Assembly (NCBI GenBank): GCA_037157565.1
Contig: JAZHRO010000054.1
Location: 17,963,501 to 18,027,500 of the forward strand
Reading direction: 5' to 3'
DNA from: Thalassia testudinum
Lineage: Eukaryota; Streptophyta; Magnoliopsida; Alismatales; Hydrocharitaceae
Length of the DNA: 64,000 nucleotides
Shown: one piece after another, positions 1 through 10,653 of the stretch
Layout: every line of letters starts with the position of its first letter
Numbering within the stretch: the stretch's first letter is position 1
Notes under the pieces: generated by a model
Databases searched by the model: none
Seen by the model: only the letters and a program-made list of their open reading frames with translations
What the model was told of the DNA's origin: nothing
Program-made: the position numbers and the translations under genes

Positions 1-497
1 TCGCCGGAGATGTTGACAGAGGTGGAGAAGACGAAGGTAAAGGTCGGTGTCAAGGGGTTGTTTTTGGGGTTTTTGAGTATAAAACAAAACTAAAAGAGCT
101 ATGGAACTAATCTAGCTATTCTAAGTGGACAAAAGGAGGGAGATCAGCACCAGCACCGGCATTGGTAGGCCGACACTGGGGAAGAAGGTACTCCGATGAT
201 GGGGACGGTGACGATGACGGAGGTAGAAGGGCTCCTACTAGTATAGCCAAGAGCAGACGAAAGAGAGGAAGGCAAATCTGCCACTGGTTTTGTGGCCAGA
301 CGACGAGAGGAGTCGGAGGAAGTCGTCGGAGCTTGAGGAGCTTTCCAGCAGGTCAAGGAGGGAGGAAAGGAGGGTTACACGGCCCAAAATCAAGTCTAAG
401 GAGATCGATGAGCTCTGAGGGTCCTTATAAAGGGCTCTAGAGAGAATTTTGAGCTTGGAAGCTTGGAATGCTCACCGGAGTAGGATTTTGAAAGATA

Positions 498-532
498 CCC
501 AAATCTCTCATGCATTTGCATAAGAGATTGGG
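498..532. repeat. Promoter-proximal hairpin, old P1 LTR
   Basis: The left arm (498-514) begins CCCAAATCTCT and the right arm (517-532) ends AAGAGATTGGG. The arms pair over about 16 bp with one bulged A, one C.A mismatch and a TT apex. The same architecture with different arm sequences occurs at 2514-2549 and 14848-14881. Confidence 0.75.
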
Positions 533-548
533 AAGGTTATGGAACTCA

Positions 549-553
549 TGGAC
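549..553. repeat. Target-site duplication TGGAC (left); right copy at 10649-10653
   Basis: TGGAC directly precedes the TG of the left LTR (554) and directly follows the CA of the right LTR (10648). This fixes both ends of the element and shows insertion by an integrase that makes 5-bp duplications. Confidence 0.95.
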
Positions 554-1961
554 TGAAAGACGTCGGTTCTGTTATAACGTTGTAGTAAAGCCGGTTGTTA
601 CCAACGTTTCATATAAAAATTTTTTTACTCGGAAAAATAAAAGAGTTCCCGAGGTCGAACTCAGGGAGCAAGTTGTATTCTAGAGATATACAAGTTCTAT
701 TACAAAAATAAAGAGAGAGAGAGAGAGAGAGAGAGAGATGAAAATTTGGCTTCTTCTTCTTCTCTTCTTTCTTCCTCTTTGTCTTATCTCCTCTTTGGCT
801 TTTGTTCTTCCTGTTCTTCTTCTTCTTCTTCTGCTTTCTTCAGATCTTCCCCTCGTGCTCTTCTTCTTCTGTCTTCTGTTCTTCCTTGTTTTCTTTCTTT
901 CTTTTTCTTCAGATCTTCTTCTTCTTTTCTTGCTTCTTGCTTCTCTTCATTTCTTCTTCTTCTTTGTCTTCACCTGCCTTGACCTCTCTTCTTCTTCTTT
1001 CGCGTTGGCCGTTGCTCTTCCTTCTTCTTCAGCCTGTCTTCTTTCCTGCTCTGGCTGCTGACCTTCCGTCGTCTGCCCCGGTGCTGAGACGACTTAACGA
1101 TGCCTTTGCTACAGTGCAGCAGCTCCTTCTTCTTCAGCGGGTCTGCTTCTTCTTCTTTGGCCTGCACACTTCAGAGTTTTTTCGTCAAGAGGCAAAAACC
1201 TACTCTACCCCCCTCCCCCGCGTATCTCTCTCTCTGAAATCACTCTTCGGAAGCTCTCCCAGAGCGCTACCGGGTAATCGGGTTCGGGTCCAGGCCCACC
1301 GGCGTGCGTGGTGGGCGAGGAGTGCAGGTCAGTCTAATCGGGTCGGGCCAGGTCCGCGGAGCGTGGTCACGGACGAGGCCGGGTCGGGTCGGGTGAGAGG
1401 GACCTCACCCCGTGGTAACTGAGGCAAACAGATGGTGGCACTTTTGCAATTTATGTGGGTGTGTGGCTTCAGAAATTCCCGAGGTGGGACTATCCGCGCA
1501 CCCCTTTTCTCTCACGCCTGCAGTAGGGATGGTGCTTCCAATTGCAACAGCTGTTGAGGCTCGCAACTCCAATTGAGGGCCAGGGTGTGTGCGCAAGACT
1601 CTTTCGCGCAGCCTAGGTCTTCAACCTGGGATATCTAGGCTTGGAGCAACCTCAAGCAAGCTTCGAGCTTCCTCGCCAATGGCGGTCAAGGCCTGGAACC
1701 TGAAATCAATAGAACGGCCTCTCGGCCAAATCAGACAGGCGGGGGACCTTCGCCGTGGCACGGCGAAGGTGGTCAGGGGGTCTGCAGGGGGCGAGGTTGA
1801 GCTAACAGGTCGTCCTAGGTCAAACTGTGAGCGAGGAAGTGGGTGTGTTCGGTGGATCTGCAGAGGGTGTTTGGTGGGAAGTGGAGGGGCGGAAGAGGAT
1901 CAGGGTGAGGAGGCGGAGGTTCTGCGGTGGTCGGCGAGCCGTGTGGGTCGCTGAGGTGATG

Positions 1962-2070
1962 GGAGCGGCTCGCCGGAGGGTGGTCGGAGGCGGAGAGGAT
2001 GAGGGTGAACAGGAGCGGTCGCCGGAGGGTGGTCGGAGGCGGAGAGGATGAGGGTGAACAGGAGCGGTCG
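1962..2070. repeat. 49-50-bp tandem duplication inside the P1 LTR
   Basis: Two adjacent units (1962-2011 and 2012-2060) starting GGAGCGG, plus a 10-bp partial third copy, are almost identical. The same structure is at 9242-9350 in the other LTR, so it predates this insertion. Confidence 0.9.
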
Positions 2071-2513
2071 AGGGTTTAATTGACTAAATTGGAAGCGGGG
2101 AAAGAAAGAGGAGAAGAAGGGGAGTAGGTCTAACTTACTTGCAGGGACGAAGGGGGAGGAACAGGGCGACAGTCGTATCGACTGTCGCCGGAGAAGACGA
2201 TGCCCAGTGGGGGGAGGACGGCGGTGACGACGGGGCAGAGGCAGCGCGCGCCGGTATTGCGCGACGCGGGAAGAGCAGGGGAAGAAATCTCTGCTGCTGG
2301 TATTGCGGCAGAGCGAAGAGGAGGAGGAGGAAGAACCGCCGGAGCTGGTGGGCGTCTGCCGGAGTGAGAAGAGAGGAAAGTTGGGGGTTTTCTCCGTCAG
2401 ATCCAAGCTGCCCTGGTCGGTGGAGCAGCGGGGGGTATTTATAGGGATGAGACAGGGAGGATGGCGGAGGGAGACGACGTGTCTCCCTCGCCGGAGGATG
2501 GTCGGAACATGAA

Positions 2514-2549
2514 CCCATACCGTCCGTGCGTTCGCACGGCCGGTATGGG
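2514..2549. repeat. Promoter-proximal hairpin, young P1 3' LTR
   Basis: The 17-bp arms (2514-2530 and 2533-2549) have one T.C mismatch and a TT apex. The outer pairs are CCCATACCG and CGGTATGGG. The hairpin lies 70 bp upstream of the minus-strand TATA box. An identical copy is at 9794-9829. Confidence 0.9.
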
Positions 2550-3368
2550 GGGCTACAATGACCATGGGGGTGCTCCTGCGACGGCTGACGACGCAGGGCA
2601 CCCCCGGTATACTTGCCAGGTCCCCCACCTCACCCTGCGCGGCGCCATGCTCCGCGCAAGGTCGCCGGAGCATGGTGCTGGCAGGGTTTTGCAGGAGGGA
2701 CCTGATTGCAAAGAACGAAGGAGAGTTAGGGGCCAAAATGCGAGGGTTCAAAAGTTGAGGGCCAAAGAGTAAATATATGAGGACCAAAGTGTGAAGTCGG
2801 TCAAGGAGGTTTCTTCTTAGGCTCAAGTTTTTATACATGACTAATTAGGACCTAAGGAATCTGATGGTGAATTTTATTTTCATATTAAACCTTGTTTGAC
2901 CGGTCAATTTGCGCAAAAACCCAAATTAAGTTATTAATTGGGCATGGTTCTCAATGTAGGTCAAAATGGGTTCTAAAGGCCAAATTGAAGGTTCTAAACC
3001 CTAGAGATTATTTTTCTATGAATTTTAGAGGGTTTATTCTATTTTTACTTTGCCTCGAACCTTGTGAATTGAAGTGGGTTGTTTTAGGGTTACAGATTAT
3101 CATTTGGTTCCTTGGAAGTGCTGTAGCCCTTGCTAGATCATCTCATCCCACTTTTATTCTTATTAAGCTGTTTTGACCTATGTTTGGGCCCTGAATTACC
3201 CTGTATGCAGATTATACTGGTAAAATTGCACTTTTACCCCTTATGACTTGTTTTCTTCTCAAACTCAGAATTCTCTGAGTTAAGCTTTTCCTTGAGATAT
3301 GTAGGAGCTTTTATCCTTTGTATTGGGTCAAAATGAGCTAGTTATGGCTCATGATGAGGTTCTCATCA

Positions 3369-3378
3369 TACCCCCATG
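3369..3378 (-). promoter_or_regulatory. Polypurine tract of the young P1 element
   Basis: CATGGGGGTA on the minus strand sits directly against the TG of the 3' LTR, where plus-strand DNA synthesis is primed. The P2 element has the identical ten bases at 16289-16298. Confidence 0.85.
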
Positions 3379-3804
3379 CCTAGCTTTTGCTAGTCCCTTA
3401 GCAAAAACTTAAGGTTTCAACCCTTGTTCTAGACCATGAAGTTTTCAATAGTTTTAGATAAGTGCCTTCATAGATTAGGTTAGAATGCTGATCATAGGCC
3501 TAAAAGGTACTCTAGTGCCAATCAAGATCCAAATCTGTCTAGCCTTAGCCTCAGTCTTTTAGCAAAGGTTTTTAAGGCCCACAAGAACTAACCTAAGGTT
3601 TATTGGACTTCGTGGTTAAAGCACCCGTGCTTGAAATGATTTTAGCCCTGGCTCAGTTCGCAGTGCGTTTTGTAAGAGAGAGATAGAAAGTTTTTCTGTT
3701 TGGAGAGTTTTTTCTCTCTTTTTCTTTTTAGTTCTAGCCTAGGATTGGCTTTTCAACACGGTCTGTATCAGATTCCTTGCTCCCATCATCAATCCTCAAG
3801 GGTT

Positions 3805-3960
3805 CCTGGCGATCGATGCTTCGAGATAGCACCGCCCATGGCAACCCCCGGAACCCTGGCTATTGAGATTTCGAGATAATCCCATCCATGGTATTCCGTG
3901 GCCGAATCCAGACCCTGGCAATTGACATTTCGAGATAATGCCATCCATGGAATCTGAACC
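3805..3960. repeat. Three imperfect ~50-bp tandem units
   Basis: Each unit starts CCTGGC, contains TTTCGAGATA or a close variant, then CCATGG. The units begin near 3805, 3858 and 3913. They lie in the non-coding 3' internal region of the P1 element. Confidence 0.75.
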
Positions 3961-4627
3961 AGCAGAGTGCTTATATGCCCCCCGTAGGATATGTAAATAT
4001 CCTAAGAGACAAGCACCGAGGAGATGATATTTTGTTACGCATCTTCGAGGGGATTTCCCGCCTCTCCGCGCTGGGAACTCGTCCAAATCAACTTGTGTTG
4101 ATCGGCCGCTCCTATTCTAGATGTTCTTTTCAGATTTTTGTGACGCTTCTGCGTGATTCTGATTTTTACGCTTACTGAACCAGGCTGTGTGTGAGATTAG
4201 GGTGCTTAGGTTACTGAGTCCCGTAAACCAAAAATTAGTTAACGAGGCCGAATACTCCCTAAGCCTTAGACCTAATACTTCAGCTTTTCATTTTCCTCAA
4301 CCTCTTGAGGAGTGTCCAGATCTTAATGGGTACTAAGAGTCTATTCAAGAATTCCTAAGGTTTGCATTCTTTACTAATCTTATTGTGCACTTTTCTTGAA
4401 TGAGGTCTAGAGCTTAGGTTAATTCCTTAGTTCCTTACTAATGACTATCACTTTTTCTCATAATTTTGTGCTCCTTTTTCATTTTGTTTCTTTTCTCCTT
4501 CACAAAATTTTCCTTCTCCTCTTTTCCTCTTATTCTTTTTCGAAAATTTTTTTTTAATTTTTATGGTATTTTTGGCATATGTGAATTTTTTGTTTGAAAC
4601 CTTTTCTTACGAGTTTTTGCACTTTCA

Positions 4628-4641
4628 TACCCCCCCATGCC
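4628..4641 (-). promoter_or_regulatory. Second (central) PPT-like tract of P1
   Basis: The plus strand reads ATACCCCCCCATGC, then CTAAG. This closely repeats the 3' PPT context (TACCCCCATGCCTAG at 3369-3383) about 1.25 kb upstream of it in the element. P2 has a similar tract at 17463-17481. It may be a second plus-strand priming site; I infer this from resemblance only. Confidence 0.45.
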
Positions 4642-4894
4642 TAAGATTTGCAATGTCCTCATTGTAACCTAGGGGTTTTTATTCAACTAAGTTCATACAT
4701 TAGGATAGCTGTTTTGATGAGTGAATGGGTCGGGGTGACTGTTGCGGACGATTTCTAATCTCAGATGCAAGCACCTGAGGTGGAGTCGGTTGTCCTAAAG
4801 TGTGAACTTCAAGTGCAAAAAGCTGTCAGAACAAGTTTCAGGTTTTCAAAGAGAATGACGGGCTGCCTCCCGTTGAGCGCTAAATTTGATGCCT

Positions 4895-6745
4895 TCAGCC
4901 AAGCGGGAAATGTGATGGAGAGGGGATGGTCAAATCAGCAGAGTTTTGTAAGACAAGCACCTTGATTAAGAGCCTGGTTGGTCCAACCAGGTGCTTGTTC
5001 AGATCAACAGGCTGATGATGCAGCCCAAACCCAATCAATCTAGTGGGTTGATAGATGTGGATAAAAAAGTGTGGAACCCACCATAAACTATGAGGCTCAG
5101 ATGGATGTGGAAGTGTAAACGCAGGGTTTGGCTGTGCCGAATCAGCCTGGTCAGAGTAGGGACCCGTAGGATAATCAGTGGTTGATGCAGGAACCCTACA
5201 GGGGTGATCAGAGAATGATAGAGCATGGCATGTAGTCTGATCAATGTTCGAAACCCGATGTGGAAATGCAATCGGCTCGGTGAGAGGTGGATCAGCATAG
5301 AAATTGAGTCCGGTTGCGGGTCGGGGTTTGGGAGAGGTTTTGATCTGTTCTGTGTGTGCGGATGAGGTGGCCATTGTGTACGAGGGCTCTTCTAGAGACA
5401 GACGATAGGTGATTTTCTGTAGAGAGTCCTCTGGGTAACTATCAAATGCCGGAAGAGTGTTTGTAGGGTGAAAGAAATCGGATTCGAGAAAAAATTTGGA
5501 TTCTTGGTTGCAATTACTCTTGGCATTTTCTGTTTTTGGTTCCTGAGGATCGAAAAGGAATGATTCTGTGTTATCAGTGATCTCAGGAATCAGGACCTCA
5601 GAGTCAGAGTCATGTGAACTGAGGTCGTGGATAGGCCTGGTGTGTTCAGGAAGGGGAATCTCTCCGCAATTATAGTCAGATCTGAAATTGTCGGAGAGTT
5701 GGCGAAAATGATCATGAATTCCACCACAGCACAAATCATCAGATGTGGAATCAGCAGCCTGACTGGGTTCTAGTCTATATGTCACTTCCGGGCTCAAAAA
5801 GATGTTCTGTTCAAGCTCTAAGCTGGTAGGATAGATCCCATTAAAACCTTGCTCATCCAACTCCTCAGTTTCTGTATCATAAATTGGCATGTTTTCTGAA
5901 AAATCAATCAGATTTCCTGAGGGTGTTGGAAAAGGACATTCATCAAATAAAGGCCCGGAATCATATTCTGTAAAAATTTGATCTTTCTCATAAGGGGCCT
6001 CATAATCTTCCCAATAAGTTTCAGATCTAGGTTCTAGGCTTAGGATGTGGGTAGAATTATTAGAACCTAAGTCTGAATAACCTTCGAGGGTTACCTTATC
6101 AAAACAAGGGGCGGAATTTATACCCTCCAGAGGTTCAATTCTAATCTTGTTATTGCAGGAGTCTTGGAGTTCTAAGCTTGGTGATTTACGGCCTAGGGTT
6201 GGCTCAGCATTGTGTTCTCCTGCAACTTCCCAACCTATTTTAATGCTATCTTCTATTTGGGTTGGAATTTTACAACCACTTTGTGCCTCAATCCCGAGAT
6301 CTGGGAAACTGAATTGTTCCTTAATACTGTTCCAAGATGGTTCATCCTCTGTTTCTGGTTTATACGGGTATTTCTGGTTGATAATTTGTTCTACTGATTT
6401 CATCATTTCTACCCGTTTTATAAGGGCATCTTGGTGTTGTTCCCAAAGTACAGGATTTGTTAAGCATTGAAGGTATTCAGATTGGTGTAATTTTTCCATC
6501 TCAATGTATCCTGTCATGAGCATGTCTCGGGTTGATCCTTTTGAAATTCCAGTCAATAGAATTTGGGCACAGTTTATGATGAAGGATGTGGTTGTTGGGA
6601 CATCAACCTGAATATCTCCTATTGGTGTTGAGGTTTTTTCTTCTTTTTCATAGAATTTTATGGCATCCTCGATCATTTTATCTTTCATAGATCTCCGATA
6701 TTCAGGTTTCTTGAATGGTAGTCTTGCTAGGTAATTAGGCTGCAT
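4895..6745 (-). CDS. 616-residue orphan ORF of the P1 element
   Basis: This is an uninterrupted minus-strand frame from ATG (6745) to stop (4895); an in-frame TAG 28 codons upstream limits extension. I do not recognise the protein. Residues 1-130 are basic and Met/Lys/Glu-rich, looking helical (starts MQPNYLARLPFKKPEYRRSM). Residues about 130-430 are acidic and rich in Ser, Glu, Asp and Asn, and the last 190 are rich in Pro, His, Ser and Thr. I see no CCHC zinc knuckle, DSG/DTG protease site, YxDD box or integrase motif, and no membrane segment or signal peptide. It is the only long ORF between PBS and PPT, where gag-pol would be. A frame of similar length and position, also acidic and Ser-rich, lies in P2 (17605-19338) but with stops. 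It could be a highly diverged gag-like or accessory protein, or a captured host sequence. An intact long frame in a young copy is compatible with selection, but I have no proof it is expressed. Confidence 0.6.
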   Translation of the reverse strand: MQPNYLARLPFKKPEYRRSMKDKMIEDAIKFYEKEEKTSTPIGDIQVDVPTTTSFIINCAQILLTGISKGSTRDMLMTGYIEMEKLHQSEYLQCLTNPVLWEQHQDALIKRVEMMKSVEQIINQKYPYKPETEDEPSWNSIKEQFSFPDLGIEAQSGCKIPTQIEDSIKIGWEVAGEHNAEPTLGRKSPSLELQDSCNNKIRIEPLEGINSAPCFDKVTLEGYSDLGSNNSTHILSLEPRSETYWEDYEAPYEKDQIFTEYDSGPLFDECPFPTPSGNLIDFSENMPIYDTETEELDEQGFNGIYPTSLELEQNIFLSPEVTYRLEPSQAADSTSDDLCCGGIHDHFRQLSDNFRSDYNCGEIPLPEHTRPIHDLSSHDSDSEVLIPEITDNTESFLFDPQEPKTENAKSNCNQESKFFLESDFFHPTNTLPAFDSYPEDSLQKITYRLSLEEPSYTMATSSAHTEQIKTSPKPRPATGLNFYADPPLTEPIAFPHRVSNIDQTTCHALSFSDHPCRVPASTTDYPTGPYSDQADSAQPNPAFTLPHPSEPHSLWWVPHFFIHIYQPTRLIGFGLHHQPVDLNKHLVGPTRLLIKVLVLQNSADLTIPSPSHFPLG

Positions 6746-7812
6746 AATTGGATCAGGTGGTGGAATAGAATCAAAGTTTGAATCAAGATGGAAGAAGGGG
6801 ATTTTGTTCAGAATCAGAGGAAAGAGGGGCTATGTGAATGATTTCTGCAAAAACAAAGGAGCCGAGGCTTAGCCTCGGGGAGAGTGAATTTCTATAGGAG
6901 GTTTCAAGGACCTCCTGAAAAATACTGAAGGGCTGGATGAGATAAGCAGGTGCTGGACCCAATCAAGACACCCAAAAATTGTTGGGTGACTATAGAGGTT
7001 CGGGGCAGATGGACCCCTTGATCAGAAAGATCGTCCACCTGAGAATTACCTGGGCAGCCAGAGAGGGAGAGTCCCGCGAAGACCCCTACACGGTAGAGCG
7101 TCCCCACGGGTTACAGGGTTTCCCCCACCCGACCTCTCTTGTCACTGCGGTTCCAGGTAGACCAGAATGGGGATCTTGACCTCTTAAGTCTACCAATTTT
7201 AAGATCAGGGTGCTTAAGGTTTTCACTTGAACTTTAGTCTTTTAAGTGCAAAGAGTGACCTAATTTAAGGTTGGTTGACCCAAGGGGTCAACTTTACCTC
7301 TTGTTTTCTTTGAGAGCTTTTAGGTCCTGTCTTTTAGGGTTCAAGTGTTTAGAGAGCCAATTGTTTTAGATTTTCTTTGAATAGGTATTTTCAGACAAGG
7401 GCTTGGGCACACTTCATTTGGTTTTCTCAATTCTTGCTTAAGGAGTGTGTCTCTAAATCCCTAGTGTTGGATCCTAGGTTGGCTCTACTTGGTCCAGTTA
7501 ATTCTTTGTTGGGTAATTAGGGCTCAAGCAAGAATGTGTTAGCCCTTAAATACCCTTAATAGTGTGCAGAAATAATGAGTTGAAAACATGCAACTTTTAT
7601 GGTTACTAAATATGGAAGACAGGTTAGCCCTATATTGCTTGTTCTTTTCTTTTCTTCCTCTTTAGAGCTTAGGGGTTAATAGTGAGAGGAAAAATTTACC
7701 TGTCTTTGGTGTGGTTGCTTGTCTTCTTGAGTTCCTGTAGCTGCACAAAAGAGAGGAGATTATCAGAAATAAAAAAAAGTACAGGAATGTTTACCTCTAG
7801 AATAGCCGTTGC
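6746..7812 (-). other. P1 5' internal leader
   Basis: This is untranslated leader between the PBS and the ORF. The open frames here are short, and none resembles a known protein. The sequence is mixed, with several T-rich patches on the plus strand. Confidence 0.6.
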
Positions 7813-7830
7813 TCCCCGGCAACGGCGCCA
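7813..7830 (-). promoter_or_regulatory. Primer binding site, tRNA-Asp type
   Basis: The minus strand reads TGGCGCCGTTGCCGGGGA, which to my knowledge is an exact 18-nt complement of the 3' end of plant tRNA-Asp(GUC). It lies 3 nt from the LTR edge (7834) and fixes the element on the minus strand. Confidence 0.92.
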
Positions 7831-7833
7831 AAA

Positions 7834-10648
7834 TGAAAGACGTCGGTTCTGTTATAACGTTGTAGTAAAGCCGGTTGTTACCAACGTTTCATATAAAAAT
7901 TTTTTTACTCGGAAAAATAAAAGAGTTCCCGAGGTCGAACTCAGGGAGCAAGTTGTATTCTAGAGATATACAAGTTCTATTACAAAAATAAAGAGAGAGA
8001 GAGAGAGAGAGAGAGAGATGAAAATTTGGCTTCTTCTTCTTCTCTTCTTTCTTCCTCTTTGTCTTATCTCCTCTTTGGCTTTTGTTCTTCCTGTTCTTCT
8101 TCTTCTTCTTCTGCTTTCTTCAGATCTTCCCCTCGTGCTCTTCTTCTTCTGTCTTCTGTTCTTCCTTGTTTTCTTTCTTTCTTTTTCTTCAGATCTTCTT
8201 CTTCTTTTCTTGCTTCTTGCTTCTCTTCATTTCTTCTTCTTCTTTGTCTTCACCTGCCTTGACCTCTCTTCTTCTTCTTTCGCGTTGGCCGTTGCTCTTC
8301 CTTCTTCTTCAGCCTGTCTTCTTTCCTGCTCTGGCTGCTGACCTTCCGTCGTCTGCCCCGGTGCTGAGACGACTTAACGATGCCTTTGCTACAGTGCAGC
8401 AGCTCCTTCTTCTTCAGCGGGTCTGCTTCTTCTTCTTTGGCCTGCACACTTCAGAGTTTTTTCGTCAAGAGGCAAAAACCTACTCTACCCCCCTCCCCCG
8501 CGTATCTCTCTCTCTGAAATCACTCTTCGGAAGCTCTCCCAGAGCGCTACCGGGTAATCGGGTTCGGGTCCAGGCCCACCGGCGTGCGTGGTGGGCGAGG
8601 AGTGCAGGTCAGTCTAATCGGGTCGGGCCAGGTCCGCGGAGCGTGGTCACGGACGAGGCCGGGTCGGGTCGGGTGAGAGGGACCTCACCCCGTGGTAACT
8701 GAGGCAAACAGATGGTGGCACTTTTGCAATTTATGTGGGTGTGTGGCTTCAGAAATTCCCGAGGTGGGACTATCCGCGCACCCCTTTTCTCTCACGCCTG
8801 CAGTAGGGATGGTGCTTCCAATTGCAACAGCTGTTGAGGCTCGCAACTCCAATTGAGGGCCAGGGTGTGTGCGCAAGACTCTTTCGCGCAGCCTAGGTCT
8901 TCAACCTGGGATATCTAGGCTTGGAGCAACCTCAAGCAAGCTTCGAGCTTCCTCGCCAATGGCGGTCAAGGCCTGGAACCTGAAATCAATAGAACGGCCT
9001 CTCGGCCAAATCAGACAGGCGGGGGACCTTCGCCGTGGCACGGCGAAGGTGGTCAGGGGGTCTGCAGGGGGCGAGGTTGAGCTAACAGGTCGTCCTAGGT
9101 CAAACTGTGAGCGAGGAAGTGGGTGTGTTCGGTGGATCTGCAGAGGGTGTTTGGTGGGAAGTGGAGGGGCGGAAGAGGATCAGGGTGAGGAGGCGGAGGT
9201 TCTGCGGTGGTCGGCGAGCCGTGTGGGTCGCTGAGGTGATGGGAGCGGCTCGCCGGAGGGTGGTCGGAGGCGGAGAGGATGAGGGTGAACAGGAGCGGTC
9301 GCCGGAGGGTGGTCGGAGGCGGAGAGGATGAGGGTGAACAGGAGCGGTCGAGGGTTTAATTGACTAAATTGGAAGCGGGGAAAGAAAGAGGAGAAGAAGG
9401 GGAGTAGGTCTAACTTACTTGCAGGGACGAAGGGGGAGGAACAGGGCGACAGTCGTATCGACTGTCGCCGGAGAAGACGATGCCCAGTGGGGGGAGGACG
9501 GCGGTGACGACGGGGCAGAGGCAGCGCGCGTCGGTATTGCGCGACGCGGGAAGAGCAGGGGAAGAAATCTCTGCTGCTGGTATTGCGGCAGAGCGAAGAG
9601 GAGGAGGAGGAAGAACCGCCGGAGCTGGTGGGCGTCTGCCGGAGTGAGAAGAGAGGAAAGTTGGGGGTTTTCTCCGTCAGATCCAAGCTGCCCTGGTCGG
9701 TGGAGCAGCGGGGGGTATTTATAGGGATGAGACAGGGAGGAAGGCGTAGGGAGACGACGTGTCTCCCTCGCCGGAGGATGGTCGGAACATGAACCCATAC
9801 CGTCCGTGCGTTCGCACGGCCGGTATGGGGGGCTACAATGACCATGGGGGTGCTCCTGCGACGGCTGACGACGCAGGGCACCTCCGGTATACTTGCCAGG
9901 TCCCCCACCTCACCCTGCGCGGCGCCATGCTCCGCGCAAGGTCGCCGGAGCATGGTGCTGGCAGGGTTTTGCAGGAGGGACCTGATTGCAAAGAACGAAG
10001 GAGAGTTAGGGGCCAAAATGCGAGGGTTCAAAAGTTGAGGGCCAAAGAGTAAATATATGAGGACCAAAGTGTGAAGTCGGTCAAGGAGGTTTCTTCTTAG
10101 GCTCAAGTTTTTATACATGACTAATTAGGACCTAAGGAATCTGATGGTGAATTTTATTTTCATATTAAACCTTGTTTGACCGGTCAATTTGCGCAAAAAC
10201 CCAAATTAAGTTATTAATTGGGCATGGTTCTCAATGTAGGTCAAAATGGGTTCTAAAGGCCAAATTGAAGGTTCTAAACCCTAGAGATTATTTTTCTATG
10301 AATTTTAGAGGGTTTATTCTATTTTTACTTTGCCTCGAACCTTGTGAATTGAAGTGGGTTGTTTTAGGGTTACAGATTATCATTTGGTTCCTTGGAAGTG
10401 CTGTAGCCCTTGCTAGATCATCTCATCCCACTTTTATTCTTATTAAGCTGTTTTGACCTATGTTTGGGCCCTGAATTACCCTGTATGCAGATTATACTGG
10501 TAAAATTGCACTTTTACCCCTTATGACTTGTTTTCTTCTCAAACTCAGAATTCTCTGAGTTAAGCTTTTCCTTGAGATATGTAGGAGCTTTTATCCTTTG
10601 TATTGGGTCAAAATGAGCTAGTTATGGCTCATGATGAGGTTCTCATCA
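7834..10648 (-). repeat. 5' LTR of the young P1 element
   Basis: This is the promoter-bearing LTR. It has the same features as the 3' LTR at +7280: the GA run at 7993-8017, the CTT-rich tract, the G4-type run at 8661-8681, the tandem duplication at 9242-9350, the TATA box at 9717-9724 and the hairpin at 9794-9829. Confidence 0.95.
9717..9724 (-). promoter_or_regulatory. TATA box of the P1 5' LTR
   Basis: CTATAAAT on the minus strand, in the context CCCTATAAATACC, is a strong plant TATA box. It should start the element's RNA about 30 bp further down in plus coordinates. Related TATA-like sequences at the same distance from a hairpin occur in two older P1 LTRs (424-431 and 14769-14777). Confidence 0.65.
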
Positions 10649-10653
10649 TGGAC

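Larger units (their letters stand above)
1..553 (-). mobile_element. Older P1-family LTR, left half (interrupted)
   Basis: This is the left half of a diverged LTR related to the LTRs of the complete element at 554-10648. It resumes at 10654 and ends at 11460, and its true left end lies outside the window. On the minus strand it has a TATA-like CTTTATAA (424-431) and, 67 bp upstream of that in the direction of transcription, a hairpin at 498-532. The young element broke this LTR 16 bp beyond the hairpin. The open frames here run through GC-rich LTR sequence, and I do not regard them as genes. Confidence 0.75.
554..3368 (-). repeat. 3' LTR of the young P1 element
   Basis: This LTR is near-identical to 7834-10648 at a constant offset of 7280. 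From left to right on the plus strand it has the conserved U5-side end, a (GA) run at 713-737, a long CTT-rich tract (750-1160), a G4-type run (1381-1401), a 49-50-bp tandem duplication (1962-2070), a minus-strand TATA box (2437-2444) and a hairpin (2514-2549). Open frames such as those over 738-1422 and 1900-2838 are low-complexity LTR sequence, and all recur in the other LTR. Confidence 0.95.
3379..4894 (-). other. P1 internal region between ORF and 3' LTR
   Basis: This is non-coding internal sequence with no credible gene on either strand. It holds the tandem repeat at 3805-3960, a T-rich stretch (4440-4620), a second PPT-like tract (4628-4641) and, at about 4857-4906, a motif shared with P2 (17579-17630), recognisable as GGGCTGCCTCCCGTTGAGCG. 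Confidence 0.7.
554..10648 (-). mobile_element. Complete young P1 LTR retrotransposon, non-autonomous
   Basis: The element is 10,095 bp and reads on the minus strand. Two directly repeated 2815-bp LTRs (554-3368 and 7834-10648) have TG...CA ends and a perfect TGGAC duplication. A tRNA-Asp primer binding site lies 3 nt inside the right LTR, and a GGGGG polypurine tract abuts the left LTR, so the right LTR is the 5' one. I found four LTR differences (2251/9531, 2462/9742, 2467/9747 and 2603/9883), which makes it a recent insertion. The inside holds one long ORF, and I see no protease, reverse transcriptase, RNase H or integrase. This fits a LARD-like non-autonomous element. A relation to Athila-type Ty3 elements is inferred from the long LTRs and the tRNA-Asp primer. 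Confidence 0.95.

Noticed and set aside
738..1422. Long CTT-rich open frames in the P1 LTR (also at 8018-8702)
   Set aside because: Low-complexity Ser/Phe/Leu frames arise from the CTT tract, recur because the LTR is repeated, and run against the direction of the element's transcription.
1900..2838. 312-codon minus frame in the LTR (copy at 9180-10118)
   Set aside because: The composition is Pro/Arg/Ser from GC-rich LTR sequence with no domain. It is the longest open frame in the LTR but spans the TATA box and hairpin.
6843..6858. Splice-acceptor-like TTTGTTTTTGCAG on minus upstream of the P1 ORF
   Set aside because: An in-frame TAG lies between it and the ORF's ATG, so splicing here would not extend the frame. 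I saw no clear matching donor.
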